Positions 6,659 to 15,854 of a stretch of DNA of 64,000 nucleotides are shown here, piece by piece. The stretch is taken from positions 1 through 64,000 of the forward strand of contig NZ_WIDQ01000012.1 in assembly GCF_009495745.1 (NCBI RefSeq). Direction: 5' to 3'. Both the position numbers and the translations under genes were made by a program. The stretch comes from Niveispirillum sp. SYP-B3756. Lineage in GTDB: Bacteria > Pseudomonadota > Alphaproteobacteria > Azospirillales > Azospirillaceae. Positions within the stretch are counted from its first letter, which is position 1; every line of letters starts with the position of its first letter. The notes beneath the pieces were generated by a model, which worked only from the letters and a program-made list of their open reading frames with translations, made no database searches and was not told the origin of the DNA.

Positions 6659-9217
6659 GTGAAAAACACCTATGCGAGACGCGCGGCCGCCTTTGGCATG
6701 GTCAGCGCTCTGGCCCTGACCGGCATGGTGCCGGGTTTCCGGGCCATGGCCCAGGAAACGGCACCGACAGCCGCCAGCCAGCTGCACCCGGAGAAATGGC
6801 CGGCGCCGGCACATCAGCGGCTGATCAACCCAGCCATTGAGGCGCGGGTGGACACGCTGCTGAAGCAGCTGTCCCTGGAAGAGAAGGTGGGTCAGGTCAT
6901 CCAGGGTGACATTGGCAGCATCACGCCGGAGGATTTGCGTAAATATCCCCTGGGTTCTGTCCTGGCGGGTGGCAATTCCGGCCCTGGCGGCGATGATCGC
7001 GCCCCGCCCCAGGCGTGGCTTGATCTGGCGGATCAGTTCTATCGCGTCTCGCTGGAGAAGCGGCCGGGCCACACGCCCATTCCCGTCCTGTTCGGGGTAG
7101 ATGCCGTGCATGGCCATGGCAATATCGGCGCGGCCACCATTTTCCCGCATAATATCGGGCTGGGGGCCGCCCATGACCCCGATCTGCTGCGCAGGATCGG
7201 TACGGTAACGGCTGTGGAAATGGCAGCCACCGGTATCGACTGGACCTTCGCCCCGGCTCTGTCGGTGGTGCGAGACGACCGCTGGGGTCGTTCCTATGAA
7301 GGGTTCTCGGAAGACCCCGAGATCGTTGCCGCCTATTCCGCCGCCATTGTCGAGGGCGTGCAGGGCAAGGCTGGCAGCAAGGATTTCATGGCCCCCGGCC
7401 GCATTGTCGCCAGCGCCAAGCATTTCCTGGCCGATGGCGGCACGGATAAGGGCCGCGACCAGGGCAATGCCCTGGCCAGCGAAGAGGAGCTGATCCGCAT
7501 CCATAATGCGGGCTATCCGCCGGCGATTGATGCCGGCGTGCTGACGGTGATGGCCAGTTTCAGCAGCTGGCAGGGCATCAAGCATCATGGCAACAAGGCC
7601 CTGCTGACCGACGTGCTGAAGGGGCGGATGGGCTTCAACGGTTTCATCGTCGGCGACTGGAACGCCCATGATCAGGTGCCCGGCTGCACCAAGGTGAATT
7701 GCCCCACCGCCATCAATGCCGGGCTGGACATGTTTATGGCCGCCGATGGCTGGAAGCAGCTTTATGAAAATACGCTGGCCCAGGCGAAGGACGGCACCAT
7801 CCCCATGGCCCGGCTGGATGATGCGGTGCGCCGCGTCCTGCGGGTGAAGCTGCTGTCGGGCCTGTTTGAGAAGCCGGCACCCAAGGATCGGCCCGGCCTG
7901 CCGGCGCTCAGCACCCTGGGCAGCCCGGAACATCGCGCCGTGGGGCGGGAGGCGGTCCGTAAGTCGCTGGTGTTGTTGAAGAATGATACGGGCGTACTGC
8001 CGCTGTCGCCCAAGGCGCGGGTGCTGGTGGCGGGCGATGGCGCCGATAATATCGGCAAGCAATCCGGCGGCTGGACCATCTCCTGGCAGGGTACCGGCAA
8101 TCGCAACGATGAATTCCCCGGCGCCACCTCCATCCTGGCCGGCATCAAGGGGGCCGTGACGGCCGCCGGCGGGGCGGTTGATTATGACAAGGCCGGGAAT
8201 TTCACCAGCAAGCCGGATGTTGCCATCGTCGTCTTTGGCGAGGAACCCTATGCGGAGTTCCAGGGCGATGTGGAAACCCTGGAATATCAGCCGGACGAGA
8301 AGACGGATCTGGCCCTGCTGAAGAAATTGCGCGCCCAGGGCATTCCCGTGGTGGCCGTCTTCCTCTCCGGCCGGCCGCTGTGGGTTAACCCGGAACTGAA
8401 CGCCTCGGACGCGTTCGTTGCCGCCTGGCTGCCGGGGACAGAGGGCGGTGGTATCGCCGATGTGCTGTTCAAAGGCGCTGACGGCAAGGTACGCCATGAT
8501 TTCAACGGCAAACTCTCCTTCTCCTGGCCGCGCACGGCGGTGCAGACACCGCTGAACCGGGGGGAGAAGGATTACAACCCGCTCTTCGCCTATGGCTATG
8601 GCCTGACCTACCACGACAGGACCAAGGTTGGCACCCTGCCGGAGGAATCGGGCGTGCCGGCCGGGGCGCGGCAGAATGCCGGCATTTATTTCCGCGCCGG
8701 CCGGGCCGCCGCCCCCTGGTCGCTGGGCTTGCGGGATGCGCAAGGGGAACTGCGCGTCACCACCACCACAGCGGCCAGCCCCGGTTCCGTGCTGTCACTG
8801 CGCTCCGTCGATGCGGCGGCCCAGGAAGATGCCAAGCAGGTCGTCTGGTCCGGCAAGGCTGCCGGCAGTCTGGCCATTTCCGGTCGCGCCGTCGATCTCT
8901 CCCGCCAGTCAAACGGCGACGTCACCCTGTCCGTCCGCTATCGGGTGGATCAGGCCCCCGGCGGCAAGGTGCAGATGGCGGTGGGCTGTGGTACCGACTG
9001 CGCCGGAACGCTGGACGTCACCGACCTGTTGCACAAGGCAAAGGTCGGCAGCTTCTCCACCCTGAAGATCCCCCTGAAGTGCTTCGCCGGGGCCGGCGCC
9101 AAGATGGACCGGGTGGAAGCGCCGCTGATCCTGACCAGTTCGTCGACGCTTGGCCTTACCTTCACCGATGTGAAGCTGGAGGCCGACCCGACCAACGCCG
9201 TCTGCCCGGCAGGCTGA
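6659..9217 (+). CDS. Secreted glycoside hydrolase family 3 beta-glucosidase
   Basis: 852 aa with a GTG start 7 nt after AGGGAGG. A signal peptide (about residues 1-31, ending AMA-QE) exports it to the periplasm or beyond. The GH3 N-terminal TIM barrel covers roughly residues 55-380, with KHFLADGGTDKGRDQG near 254 and the catalytic aspartate D333 in FIVGDWNAHDQ. The GH3 C-terminal domain covers about 440-655. A further beta-sandwich of about 170 residues ends the protein, giving the ExoP-like long architecture. Such enzymes remove terminal glucose from cellobiose, aryl glucosides or beta-glucans. The related bacterium Azospirillum (Niveispirillum) irakense has known GH3-TonB receptor clusters for salicin and cellobiosides, which fits the divergent receptor here. 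Exact linkage specificity is unknown. Confidence 0.9.
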   Translation: MKNTYARRAAAFGMVSALALTGMVPGFRAMAQETAPTAASQLHPEKWPAPAHQRLINPAIEARVDTLLKQLSLEEKVGQVIQGDIGSITPEDLRKYPLGSVLAGGNSGPGGDDRAPPQAWLDLADQFYRVSLEKRPGHTPIPVLFGVDAVHGHGNIGAATIFPHNIGLGAAHDPDLLRRIGTVTAVEMAATGIDWTFAPALSVVRDDRWGRSYEGFSEDPEIVAAYSAAIVEGVQGKAGSKDFMAPGRIVASAKHFLADGGTDKGRDQGNALASEEELIRIHNAGYPPAIDAGVLTVMASFSSWQGIKHHGNKALLTDVLKGRMGFNGFIVGDWNAHDQVPGCTKVNCPTAINAGLDMFMAADGWKQLYENTLAQAKDGTIPMARLDDAVRRVLRVKLLSGLFEKPAPKDRPGLPALSTLGSPEHRAVGREAVRKSLVLLKNDTGVLPLSPKARVLVAGDGADNIGKQSGGWTISWQGTGNRNDEFPGATSILAGIKGAVTAAGGAVDYDKAGNFTSKPDVAIVVFGEEPYAEFQGDVETLEYQPDEKTDLALLKKLRAQGIPVVAVFLSGRPLWVNPELNASDAFVAAWLPGTEGGGIADVLFKGADGKVRHDFNGKLSFSWPRTAVQTPLNRGEKDYNPLFAYGYGLTYHDRTKVGTLPEESGVPAGARQNAGIYFRAGRAAAPWSLGLRDAQGELRVTTTTAASPGSVLSLRSVDAAAQEDAKQVVWSGKAAGSLAISGRAVDLSRQSNGDVTLSVRYRVDQAPGGKVQMAVGCGTDCAGTLDVTDLLHKAKVGSFSTLKIPLKCFAGAGAKMDRVEAPLILTSSSTLGLTFTDVKLEADPTNAVCPAG

Positions 9218-9295
9218 GCCCGCTGCCGGGAAGACCTGCCGGCCCCGCCTTCCTGTTCTCGGGCGCACCGGCAGTTCAACACCCCAAACTGATAA

Positions 9296-9332
9296 GGCCA
9301 TCACCGGGCGCCCGGTGATGGCCTCTTCTTTT
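9296..9332 (+). terminator. Rho-independent terminator of the GH3 gene
   Basis: Perfect 14-bp inverted repeat (9296-9309/9310-9323, core ATCACCGGGCGCCCGGTGAT) followed by TCTTCTTTT, 80 nt after the GH3 stop. Confidence 0.85.
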
Positions 9333-9340
9333 GATCGGTC

Positions 9341-9503
9341 TGATACCAATACGCCGAGGGTTTGACCCTTGGCGTATTGGAGGCCGGCGACTGCCGGCTC
9401 AGCACCTCGTGGCGCGCAAGACAAGGGCGCGGATGCGCCTGCCCGGCACCTGAGGGAACGCAAAATCTCCCTGGATCGGTCATGATCAAGGGAGATTGGT
9501 ATA
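9341..9503. repeat. Composite palindromic (REP/BIME-like) element
   Basis: Non-coding element bounded by TGATACCAAT on the left and GATTGGTATA on the right, that is, by inverted ends. It opens with a hairpin (CCAATACGCC/GGCGTATTGG, 9346-9380). The middle contains further short palindromes, including GCCGGC-gac-type repeats. It closes with a hairpin AATCTCCCT/AGGGAGATT (9464-9497) with internal GATC/GATC pairing. The last about 49 nt recur at 46386-46434 with covariation that keeps the stem. It lies between the convergent GH3 and clpX genes. Confidence 0.6.
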
Positions 9504-9516
9504 AATTGCAGCAAAG

Positions 9517-9548
9517 AAAAACCCCACCGGCCGGCGCCGGTGGGGTTT
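9517..9548 (-). terminator. Rho-independent terminator of clpX
   Basis: Stem AAAACCCCACCGG/CCGGTGGGGTTTT flanking a short GC loop. On the minus strand it is followed by TTTTTCTTTGC. It starts 30 nt after the clpX stop. A-tracts on both sides allow it to work bidirectionally. Confidence 0.85.
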
Positions 9549-9577
9549 TCAACGATAGGCGGGGAGCAACGAGGGTG

Positions 9578-10843
9578 TTACGCCCCCGGCGCCGCCTCGC
9601 TGCGACGGTCGGAATAAATGTAGAGCGGCTTGGCGCGGCCCTCCACCACTTCCTTATTGATGACGATCTCTTCCACGCCCTGCAGGCCGGGGAGATCATA
9701 CATCGGGTCGAGCAGAATGGTTTCCATGATCGAGCGCAGACCACGGGCGCCGGTCTTGCGCTCGATCGCCTTACGGGAAATGGAGCGCAGGGCATCTTCA
9801 TGCACCGTCAGCTTCACATCCTCCATCTCGAACAGACGCTGATACTGCTTTACCAGCGCGTTCTTCGGCTTGGAGAGGATTTCGATCAGGGCCGATTCGT
9901 CCAGATCATGCAGGGTGGCCAACACCGGCAGGCGCCCGACAAATTCGGGGATCAGACCGAATTTCAGCAGATCTTCCGGCTCAACCTCGCGCAGCACGTC
10001 GCCCATGCGGCGTTCATCCGGGCCGCGGACATCGGCACCAAAGCCGATGGACGTGCCCTTGCCGCGGGCGGCGATGATCTTTTCCAGACCGGCGAAGGCG
10101 CCGCCGCAGATGAACAGGATGTTGGTCGTGTCGACCTGCAGGAATTCCTGCTGCGGATGCTTGCGCCCGCCCTGCGGCGGCACGGAGGCAACCGTGCCTT
10201 CCATGATCTTCAGCAAGGCCTGCTGCACGCCTTCGCCCGAAACGTCACGGGTGATCGACGGGTTGTCGGACTTGCGGCTGATCTTATCGACCTCGTCGAT
10301 ATAGACGATGCCGCGCTGCGCCCGCTCGACATTATAGTCAGCGGATTGCAGCAGCTTCAGGATGATGTTCTCCACATCCTCGCCCACATAACCGGCTTCG
10401 GTCAGCGTGGTGGCGTCGGCCATGGTGAAGGGCACGTCGATGATGCGAGCCAGAGTCTGCGCCAGCAGCGTCTTACCCGAACCGGTCGGCCCGACCAGCA
10501 GGATGTTGGACTTGGCCAGTTCCACATCATTGTGCTTCGCACCGTGTGCCAGCCGTTTGTAATGGTTATGCACCGCCACGGACAGCACACGCTTGGCATG
10601 TTCCTGCCCGATGACATAGTCATCCAGCACCGTGCTGATATCGCGCGGGGAGGGGACACCATCGCGGGACTTCACCAGCGTGGTCTTGTTCTCCTCGCGG
10701 ATGATGTCCATGCACAGCTCGACGCATTCATCGCAGATGAACACGGTGGGGCCGGCAATGAGCTTGCGCACCTCGTGCTGGCTCTTCCCGCAGAAAGAAC
10801 AGTAGAGGGTATTCTTGCTGTCGCCGCCGGTCGACTTGGTCAT
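9578..10843 (-). CDS. clpX: ATP-dependent Clp protease ATP-binding subunit ClpX
   Basis: 421 aa from the ATG at 10843 ([20 protein letters not shown]), which matches the family N-terminus. The longer in-frame extension upstream is not conserved in character. The N-terminal zinc-binding domain has CSFC and CDEC pairs. The AAA+ core has Walker A GPTGSGKT and Walker B VYIDEVDK, with sensor and arginine-finger regions following ([12 protein letters not shown]). ClpX unfolds tagged substrates and feeds them to the ClpP chamber in the cytoplasm. It is downstream of clpP on the same strand, with 273 nt between them, in the usual tig-clpP-clpX order. Confidence 0.97.
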   Translation of the reverse strand: MTKSTGGDSKNTLYCSFCGKSQHEVRKLIAGPTVFICDECVELCMDIIREENKTTLVKSRDGVPSPRDISTVLDDYVIGQEHAKRVLSVAVHNHYKRLAHGAKHNDVELAKSNILLVGPTGSGKTLLAQTLARIIDVPFTMADATTLTEAGYVGEDVENIILKLLQSADYNVERAQRGIVYIDEVDKISRKSDNPSITRDVSGEGVQQALLKIMEGTVASVPPQGGRKHPQQEFLQVDTTNILFICGGAFAGLEKIIAARGKGTSIGFGADVRGPDERRMGDVLREVEPEDLLKFGLIPEFVGRLPVLATLHDLDESALIEILSKPKNALVKQYQRLFEMEDVKLTVHEDALRSISRKAIERKTGARGLRSIMETILLDPMYDLPGLQGVEEIVINKEVVEGRAKPLYIYSDRRSEAAPGA

Positions 10844-11116
10844 ATGGGCTCCGTACATCACCGGATGGCGCGTGGTCCCTGGCCCGGCATGGCCCTGGCC
10901 CCCGCACCCGGATGCCCGTTGGGGCATCCACTTCAAACCGGGCGGTTACATTGGCGCTGGCATGTCCCCTGAGGGGTCAATACCAGCACCTGCGCGCGCC
11001 CTTGAACCGACTGACGGAACCGGGCGCACCGCCCTGCCCGCCTATTCAACAACACGTAAAGCGACAGGATCAATATATACTTCTTCGCTGCCGCCTCCGG
11101 TCAGGTGATCAGTTGA
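10844..11116 (-). other. clpP-clpX intergenic region
   Basis: No gene. It contains a hairpin GGATGCCC-gttg-GGGCATCC (10910-10929) without a U-tract, about 65 nt upstream of the clpX start. It could be a leader structure or a weak attenuator for separate control of clpX. Confidence 0.35.
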
Positions 11117-11740
11117 TCACGCAGCCCGGGAAAAGCCCGTGGGACGATCGGAAATCACCTGATCAATCAGGCCGAAAGCCTTCGCCTCGTCCGGGCTCAT
11201 AAAATTGTCACGTTCAACGGCCTTTTCAATCACATCCAGCGCTTGGCCGGTATGATTCTGGAAAATCTCATTCAGACGCTGACGCATCCGCAGGATTTCC
11301 TGGGCCTGGATTTCAATATCGGCCGCCTGACCCTGGGCCCCGCCCGAAGGCTGGTGGATCATGATTCGGCTGTTGGGCAGGGCGTAACGCTTGCCCTTGG
11401 CACCACCCGCCAGCAGCAAGGCGCCCATGCTGGCCGCCTGGCCCATGCAGATGGTCTGCACCGGGCAGCGGATATATTGCATGGTGTCATAGATGGCGAG
11501 GCCAGCCGTGACATAGCCGCCGGGGGAATTGATATAGAAGGAGATTTCCTTGTCAGGATTTTCCGCCTCAAGGAACAGCAGCTGGGCGCAGATCAGGCTG
11601 GAGACCGCGTCATTGACGCCGCCCACCAGGAAAATGATCCGCTCCTTCAGGAGGCGGGAATAGATGTCGTAGGCGCGTTCACCCCGATTGGTCTGTTCGA
11701 CCACCATCGGAACCAGCGCGTTCATCTGCGGATCGATCAT
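11117..11740 (-). CDS. clpP: ATP-dependent Clp protease proteolytic subunit ClpP
   Basis: 207 aa from the ATG at 11740, preceded by AAGGCAGGAATC. Upstream in-frame starts (11764, 11794) lack a good ribosome-binding site. Catalytic serine S104 (GQAASMGA) and histidine H129 ([10 protein letters not shown]) are present, and an aspartate follows in the [15 protein letters not shown] segment. Together they form the serine-protease triad. ClpP forms a double heptamer that degrades proteins supplied by ClpX or ClpA. It lies between tig and clpX and has its own heat-shock-like promoter candidate. Confidence 0.97.
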   Translation of the reverse strand: MIDPQMNALVPMVVEQTNRGERAYDIYSRLLKERIIFLVGGVNDAVSSLICAQLLFLEAENPDKEISFYINSPGGYVTAGLAIYDTMQYIRCPVQTICMGQAASMGALLLAGGAKGKRYALPNSRIMIHQPSGGAQGQAADIEIQAQEILRMRQRLNEIFQNHTGQALDVIEKAVERDNFMSPDEAKAFGLIDQVISDRPTGFSRAA

Positions 11741-11779
11741 GATTCCTGCCTTGTTCCTCGCCATGTACCGTGGGAGCCG

Positions 11780-11808
11780 TATATAGGCCCCCACGGTTTA
11801 ATTCAAAG
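11780..11808 (-). promoter_or_regulatory. Heat-shock (RpoH-like) promoter candidate for clpP
   Basis: On the minus strand, CTTTGAA (complement of 11802-11808) and CCTATATA (complement of 11780-11787) are separated by 14 nt, close to the sigma-32 pattern. The -10 lies about 40 nt upstream of the clpP start. An 8-bp hairpin ACCGTGGG/CCCACGGT overlaps it (11767-11797). The placement fits the known heat-shock control of clpP, but the match is imperfect. Confidence 0.35.
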
Positions 11809-11820
11809 GGGGAATGCCGA

Positions 11821-13170
11821 TCAGGCGGCAGCCGCACCCTCTTCCTCATCGTCCGGATCGCGCATCAGGTCGTCAACCGACACGGTCACTTCGTTCACCT
11901 TAACGCTTCCGAGGATGAAGTCGACAACCTTGTCTTCATAAATCGGCGCGCGCAGGCTTTCGACAGCCTGGGGGTTCTTGCGGAAGAACTCGAACACCTG
12001 CTGTTCCTGGCCCGGATAGCGACGAACCTCGTCGATCATGGCCTTGTTCAGCTCTTCCCGGCTGACGGTCACATTGTTGCGGCGGCCGATTTCCGACAGC
12101 AGCAGGCCCAGACGGACACGACGCACCGCGATGTCGCGGTATTCAGCCTTCAGGGCCTCTTCGTCCTTATCCTTGTCCTCAGCCTCGACTTCGCCATCGG
12201 CCAGCTCGTCCTGCAGGCGCTTCCAGATCTGCTCGAACTCGATCTCGACCATGCCGGCCGGGACGTCGAAGCTGTGCAGCTCGGCCAGCTTGTCCAGCAG
12301 GGTGCGCTTGGCGCGCAGGCGGGACGTGGCGGCATATTCCTCGCCGATGCGCTCGGAAATGGCCGTCCGCAGCCCTTCCAGATCGTCAAAGCCGAAGGTC
12401 TTGGCCAGATCGTCATTCAGCTCCGCGTCCTTGGCGGCGCGAATCTCATGCACCTTCACCTCGAACACGGCATCCTTACCGGCCAGTTCGGCAGCATGAT
12501 ATTCGGTCGGGAAGGTCACCGTCACAGTGACATCGCTGCCGGCCTTGGTGCCGACCAACTGGTCCTCGAAACCGGGGATGAAGGAGTTGGAGCCCAGCTC
12601 CAGCTCGTGGCCTTCGCCCTTCATGCCGGGGCGCTTCTCGCCATCGACGGAACCGTCGAAATCGATCAGCAGGATGTCGCCGGTCACGGCGGCGCGGTCA
12701 TCTTCCACCTTCTCGGTGGTGCGGCGGGCCTTGGCCAGACGCTCCAGGCTCTCGGCCACGGCGTCATCGGCCACGGCGGCAACCGGCTTTTCGATCTCAA
12801 CGCCGGACAGGTCGGCCGGCTCGAATTCCGGCAGCAGCTCGACGGAGACGTCCAGGGTGAAATCCTTGCCCTCGGCGAACGGCTCCACGGCCTTCACGCT
12901 CGGCTGCAGGGCCGGGCGCAGGTTGTTATCGGCAACCAGCTTGTCCACCGATTCCTGCACGGCCGCTTCCAGCACCTCGCCCATGACCGACATGCCATAG
13001 CGCTGCTTCAGGATCGGCATCGGCACCTTGCCGGGGCGGAAGCCGGGCATCTTCACGGTCTTGCCGACTTGGATCAGCTGGGTCTGCACCCGCGATTCGA
13101 TGTCCTGGGCCGTGATGACGACCTTAAATTCGCGGCGGAGGCCTTCAGCGCTGGTCTCGGTGATCTGCAT
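11821..13170 (-). CDS. tig: Trigger factor, ribosome-associated chaperone
   Basis: 449 aa from the ATG at 13170 (MQITETSAEGLRREFKV). The frame stays open upstream through the tRNA-Leu gene, which cannot be coding. The N-terminal ribosome-binding domain includes the signature-like GFRPGKVP around residue 43. The FKBP-type peptidyl-prolyl isomerase domain is in the middle (about 150-240: DGSVDGEKRPGMKGEGHE), and the helical SurA-like C-terminal domain follows. The C-terminus is acidic (RDPDDEEEGAAAA). It binds nascent chains at the ribosome exit and assists folding. It is first in the tig-clpP-clpX order. Confidence 0.96.
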   Translation of the reverse strand: MQITETSAEGLRREFKVVITAQDIESRVQTQLIQVGKTVKMPGFRPGKVPMPILKQRYGMSVMGEVLEAAVQESVDKLVADNNLRPALQPSVKAVEPFAEGKDFTLDVSVELLPEFEPADLSGVEIEKPVAAVADDAVAESLERLAKARRTTEKVEDDRAAVTGDILLIDFDGSVDGEKRPGMKGEGHELELGSNSFIPGFEDQLVGTKAGSDVTVTVTFPTEYHAAELAGKDAVFEVKVHEIRAAKDAELNDDLAKTFGFDDLEGLRTAISERIGEEYAATSRLRAKRTLLDKLAELHSFDVPAGMVEIEFEQIWKRLQDELADGEVEAEDKDKDEEALKAEYRDIAVRRVRLGLLLSEIGRRNNVTVSREELNKAMIDEVRRYPGQEQQVFEFFRKNPQAVESLRAPIYEDKVVDFILGSVKVNEVTVSVDDLMRDPDDEEEGAAAA

Positions 13171-13289
13171 GGGACGAAATGCCTGTCTTTGCTGGTCGCC
13201 TCGGGCCCGGTGGATCGGACCGAAGCTCCCGCGGATACGCCCATGGATCGGCGCCACCGCGGTGGGTTGCGGGTCAAAACAACAAATTG

Positions 13290-13373
13290 TGGTGCGGGCG
13301 AAGGGACTTGAACCCCCACGTCTTTCGACACCGGAACCTAAATCCGGCGCGTCTACCATTCCGCCACGCCCGC
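13290..13373 (-). tRNA. tRNA-Leu (anticodon UAG)
   Basis: Minus-strand cloverleaf with acceptor GCGGGCG pairing to the 3' CGCCCGC, encoded CCA, anticodon stem CCGGA/TCCGG and loop TTTAGGT giving UAG. It has a long variable arm (GTGTCGAAAGACGT) as expected for a class II leucine tRNA, and a TTCAAGT T-loop. It lies upstream of tig on the same strand. Confidence 0.95.
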
Positions 13374-13574
13374 ACGCACGGGCAGACCGAAGCCTGCCCG
13401 CGGGAGCGCACCGTATAGCAAGGGAAAACAGCCGCGCCAAGCGCGATTCCGCAAAGCCGAGCGGCAAGAGCAATGGGGCAGGCGCAGAGCAGCGCCCCAT
13501 CTGCTTTCCAAGTCATGCAACGGCATGAAAGCGGCCATACCGGCCCACGCCTTGCTCGCCACAGGGCCGAAAAG

Positions 13575-13600
13575 CAAAAAGGGGGGCACAGATGCCCCCC
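13575..13600 (-). terminator. Rho-independent terminator
   Basis: Stem GGGGGGCA/TGCCCCCC with a 4-nt loop. On the minus strand it is followed by TTTTTGCTTTT. It lies 27 nt after the stop of the small gene at 13627. Confidence 0.8.
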
Positions 13601-13626
13601 TTACATCCTGACCACCCGCAAAGGGA

Positions 13627-13893
13627 TCAGCCGGCCTGCGGCAGACCGTACAGGCGATTGAAACTATCCACCGAGAGGATGCGGATATTCCGGGCCGGAT
13701 GCCCCCGGTCGGGTCCATCCATCATGTCGTTGCGGGCGATATAGCGGACATGGGGCAAGGGAAACCCCTCCTCAGTCACGGCAACCACCTGGGCCGTTTC
13801 CACCGTATTGAAAATCACCCGCCGGTAAACAGCGCCAGGCACCGGTGCCGCCGCCTGTTTCGACCGCCTGAAGAACGACACGCCCATCTTCAC
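13627..13893 (-). CDS. Small conserved-looking hypothetical protein
   Basis: 88 aa, starting MKMGVSFFRRSKQ, basic at the N-terminus with no signal peptide or membrane span. The middle and C-terminus (TAQVVAVTEEGFPLPHVRYIARN and SVDSFNRLYGLPQAG) look like a compact beta-rich domain. I do not recognise the family, but similar short proteins occur in Azospirillum-type genomes as far as I recall. A good terminator directly downstream supports a real transcription unit. The single-gene setting gives no functional clue. Confidence 0.6.
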   Translation of the reverse strand: MKMGVSFFRRSKQAAAPVPGAVYRRVIFNTVETAQVVAVTEEGFPLPHVRYIARNDMMDGPDRGHPARNIRILSVDSFNRLYGLPQAG

Positions 13894-14222
13894 GCTCCCC
13901 TACTCGCAAGAGGTTGAAGGGTGACCGACCGAGGTAACCTTTTCCCCCGGAGCGCCGCCCAAAGTGGCACCAACCGACCCATCACAAAGGCTAACGCATT
14001 AACATTGCCCTCGCAAGAAACCGACCCACCGAAACCCGATTTTATTCCCAGCAATTTAAATTTGATTTTAAAGGCAAAGGGATCGGGGGTGCGGGGCCCG
14101 TAATTTCGTCCCAGGGAGGCTAAGTTCTGCGGGTCGGCAGGTCGCGTAACCATTCTGGAACATGAACAGACCATGCGATGCCACAGCGAAGGATGGTCTG
14201 TTCATCCCATGGCAGATCCGGT
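13894..14222. other. Intergenic region with AT-rich promoter-like stretch
   Basis: No gene supported. An unusually AT-rich patch (14035-14075, with TTTAAATTTGATTTTAAA) sits upstream of the small minus-strand gene and may hold its promoter. Short open frames here have no protein character. Confidence 0.4.
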
Positions 14223-15737
14223 TCAGCCGTTGTGAGCCGACTCGAAGCGATGGCGCAGGGCCGCCAGCACCGGCCGCAGGGCTTCCGGCAGATCATCGGC
14301 AATCAGGCCAGGGCCAGCGACCCGGCCCGACTCGCCATGCAGCCAGGCCCCGGCGCAGGCTGCCTCGAAGGCCGGCATCCCCTGGGCCAACAGGCCGGCA
14401 ATCAGACCCGACAGCACGTCACCGCTGCCGGCGGTGGCCAGATCGGGCGGGGCATTATGGTTGATGGCCGCACGGCCATCGGGAGCGGCGACCACCGTAT
14501 CGGCCCCCTTCAACAGCACCACCGCCCCGCTGCGACGCGCGGCCTCCTGGGCACGCGCCAGCCGACTGCCGGCAATCGCGCCGAACAAGCGCTGGAACTC
14601 CCCCTCATGCGGGGTCAATACCCAATGCTGATCAAGGCCGGCCTGCCGCAAGCTCTGCAGGTCGCCGGCGAAAATGCTGAAAATATCGGCATCCAGCACC
14701 CCGGCACGGCCAGCGCCCAGCGCTGCCAGCGTTGCGGGCCGCAGCAATGCCGCTGCCTCCCCCGTTGTTCCCGCCCCGGGCCCCAACAACAGGGCGTTGC
14801 GGCGGGGGTCCGCCAGCAGGGTGGTAAAACCGTCCAGCGAGTCCAGGGGGGCAACGATCAAACTGGCCTGCGACAGACTATATATAAGGGCAGCAGATGG
14901 ATCGCAGGCCAGCGTCAACAGCCCCGCCCCCACCCGCAGCGCAGCGCGGGCAGCCAGACGCGCAGCACCGGTCATCACCGCCCCACCCAGCAGCAACAGA
15001 TGGCCACGGGCATATTTATGCCCGTCCAGGCGTGGCCAGGGGTATTGTGCCCGCCAGAGCGCCGGATCGTTGGCAAACAGAGTCGGCGCGATCTGCCCCA
15101 GCAAGCCGGGCGGAATGCCGATATCCGCCAGTTCGACACGGCCGCATAATTGTCGGCCCGGCAATAACAGGTGGCCCGGTTTGCGGCGGAAAAAGGTCAC
15201 GGTCACCTGGGCCGGGGCCGCAGCCCCCATCACCTGCCCGGTATCGCCATTCACGCCGCTGGGCACATCCACCGCCACCACCGGCAGGCCACTTGCCGCC
15301 AGGGCCTGCACCAGGCCCAGCGCCGCCCCCTCCAGCGGTCGGCGCAGACCGGCGCCGAACAGCGCATCGATGACAATATCGGCGTCCGCCAGCAGGGCCG
15401 GAGTCGCGGGCTCCACCGTGCCCGGCCATTGCGTTGCCGCCCAGGCGGCATCCCCCGTCAAGGCTTCGCGTTCCCCCAGCAGGGCAACGCGTACCGGCCA
15501 GCCGGCTGCCGCCAGCAGGCCCGCCGCCACGAAACCATCACCGCCATTATTGCCGGGACCACACAGGGCCAGCACGCGCGGTCGCGCGCCCTCTCCCACC
15601 AGCCCTTGTACGGCCGACGCCACCGCCGCACCAGCCGACGCCATCAGACGGATGCCGGGAATACCGGCCGCCATGGCCGCCTGATCGGCGGCATACATCT
15701 GGCGGATGGTCAGCAGGATGGGGGAGTCCGGTTCCAT
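14223..15737 (-). CDS. nnr: Bifunctional NAD(P)HX epimerase / ADP-dependent NAD(P)HX dehydratase
   Basis: 504 aa. The N-terminal YjeF_N epimerase domain (about 1-215) has the NAD-binding loop GPGNNGGDGFVAAG. The C-terminal ribokinase-like dehydratase domain (about 225-495) has TPHEGEFQRLFG and the catalytic loop ATAGSGDVLSGLIAG. Together they repair hydrated NADH and NADPH: the epimerase interconverts R and S forms and the dehydratase uses ADP to restore S-NAD(P)HX. AGAGG precedes the ATG at 15737. In many alphaproteobacteria this gene is next to glnB, as it is here, although it points the other way. Confidence 0.94.
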   Translation of the reverse strand: MEPDSPILLTIRQMYAADQAAMAAGIPGIRLMASAGAAVASAVQGLVGEGARPRVLALCGPGNNGGDGFVAAGLLAAAGWPVRVALLGEREALTGDAAWAATQWPGTVEPATPALLADADIVIDALFGAGLRRPLEGAALGLVQALAASGLPVVAVDVPSGVNGDTGQVMGAAAPAQVTVTFFRRKPGHLLLPGRQLCGRVELADIGIPPGLLGQIAPTLFANDPALWRAQYPWPRLDGHKYARGHLLLLGGAVMTGAARLAARAALRVGAGLLTLACDPSAALIYSLSQASLIVAPLDSLDGFTTLLADPRRNALLLGPGAGTTGEAAALLRPATLAALGAGRAGVLDADIFSIFAGDLQSLRQAGLDQHWVLTPHEGEFQRLFGAIAGSRLARAQEAARRSGAVVLLKGADTVVAAPDGRAAINHNAPPDLATAGSGDVLSGLIAGLLAQGMPAFEAACAGAWLHGESGRVAGPGLIADDLPEALRPVLAALRHRFESAHNG

Positions 15738-15797
15738 GATCGAACCTCTGGCACAGGGAAGGCCGGATCATGATGCCCCGGCGGGCCAGAAAACGTA

Positions 15798-15827
15798 AAG
15801 GCGCCTGCGGCTTTCGCCGGGCGCCTT
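15798..15827 (-). terminator. Terminator downstream of tRNA-His
   Basis: Stem AAGGCGCC/GGCGCCTT enclosing a second short stem. On the minus strand it is followed by TACGTTTT. It sits between tRNA-His and nnr. Confidence 0.5.
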
Positions 15828-15854
15828 CAACGTGTATCCTCTTCAAGAGAGGAC

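Noticed and set aside
6653-8743. 696-codon minus-strand open frame
   Set aside because: Antisense to the GH3 glucosidase; low-complexity composition and no domain.
9362-10972. 536-codon plus-strand open frame
   Set aside because: Runs through the repeat element and antisense to clpX; no protein character.
13171-13500. In-frame N-terminal extension of trigger factor
   Set aside because: It would translate through the tRNA-Leu gene; the conserved N-terminus begins at 13170.
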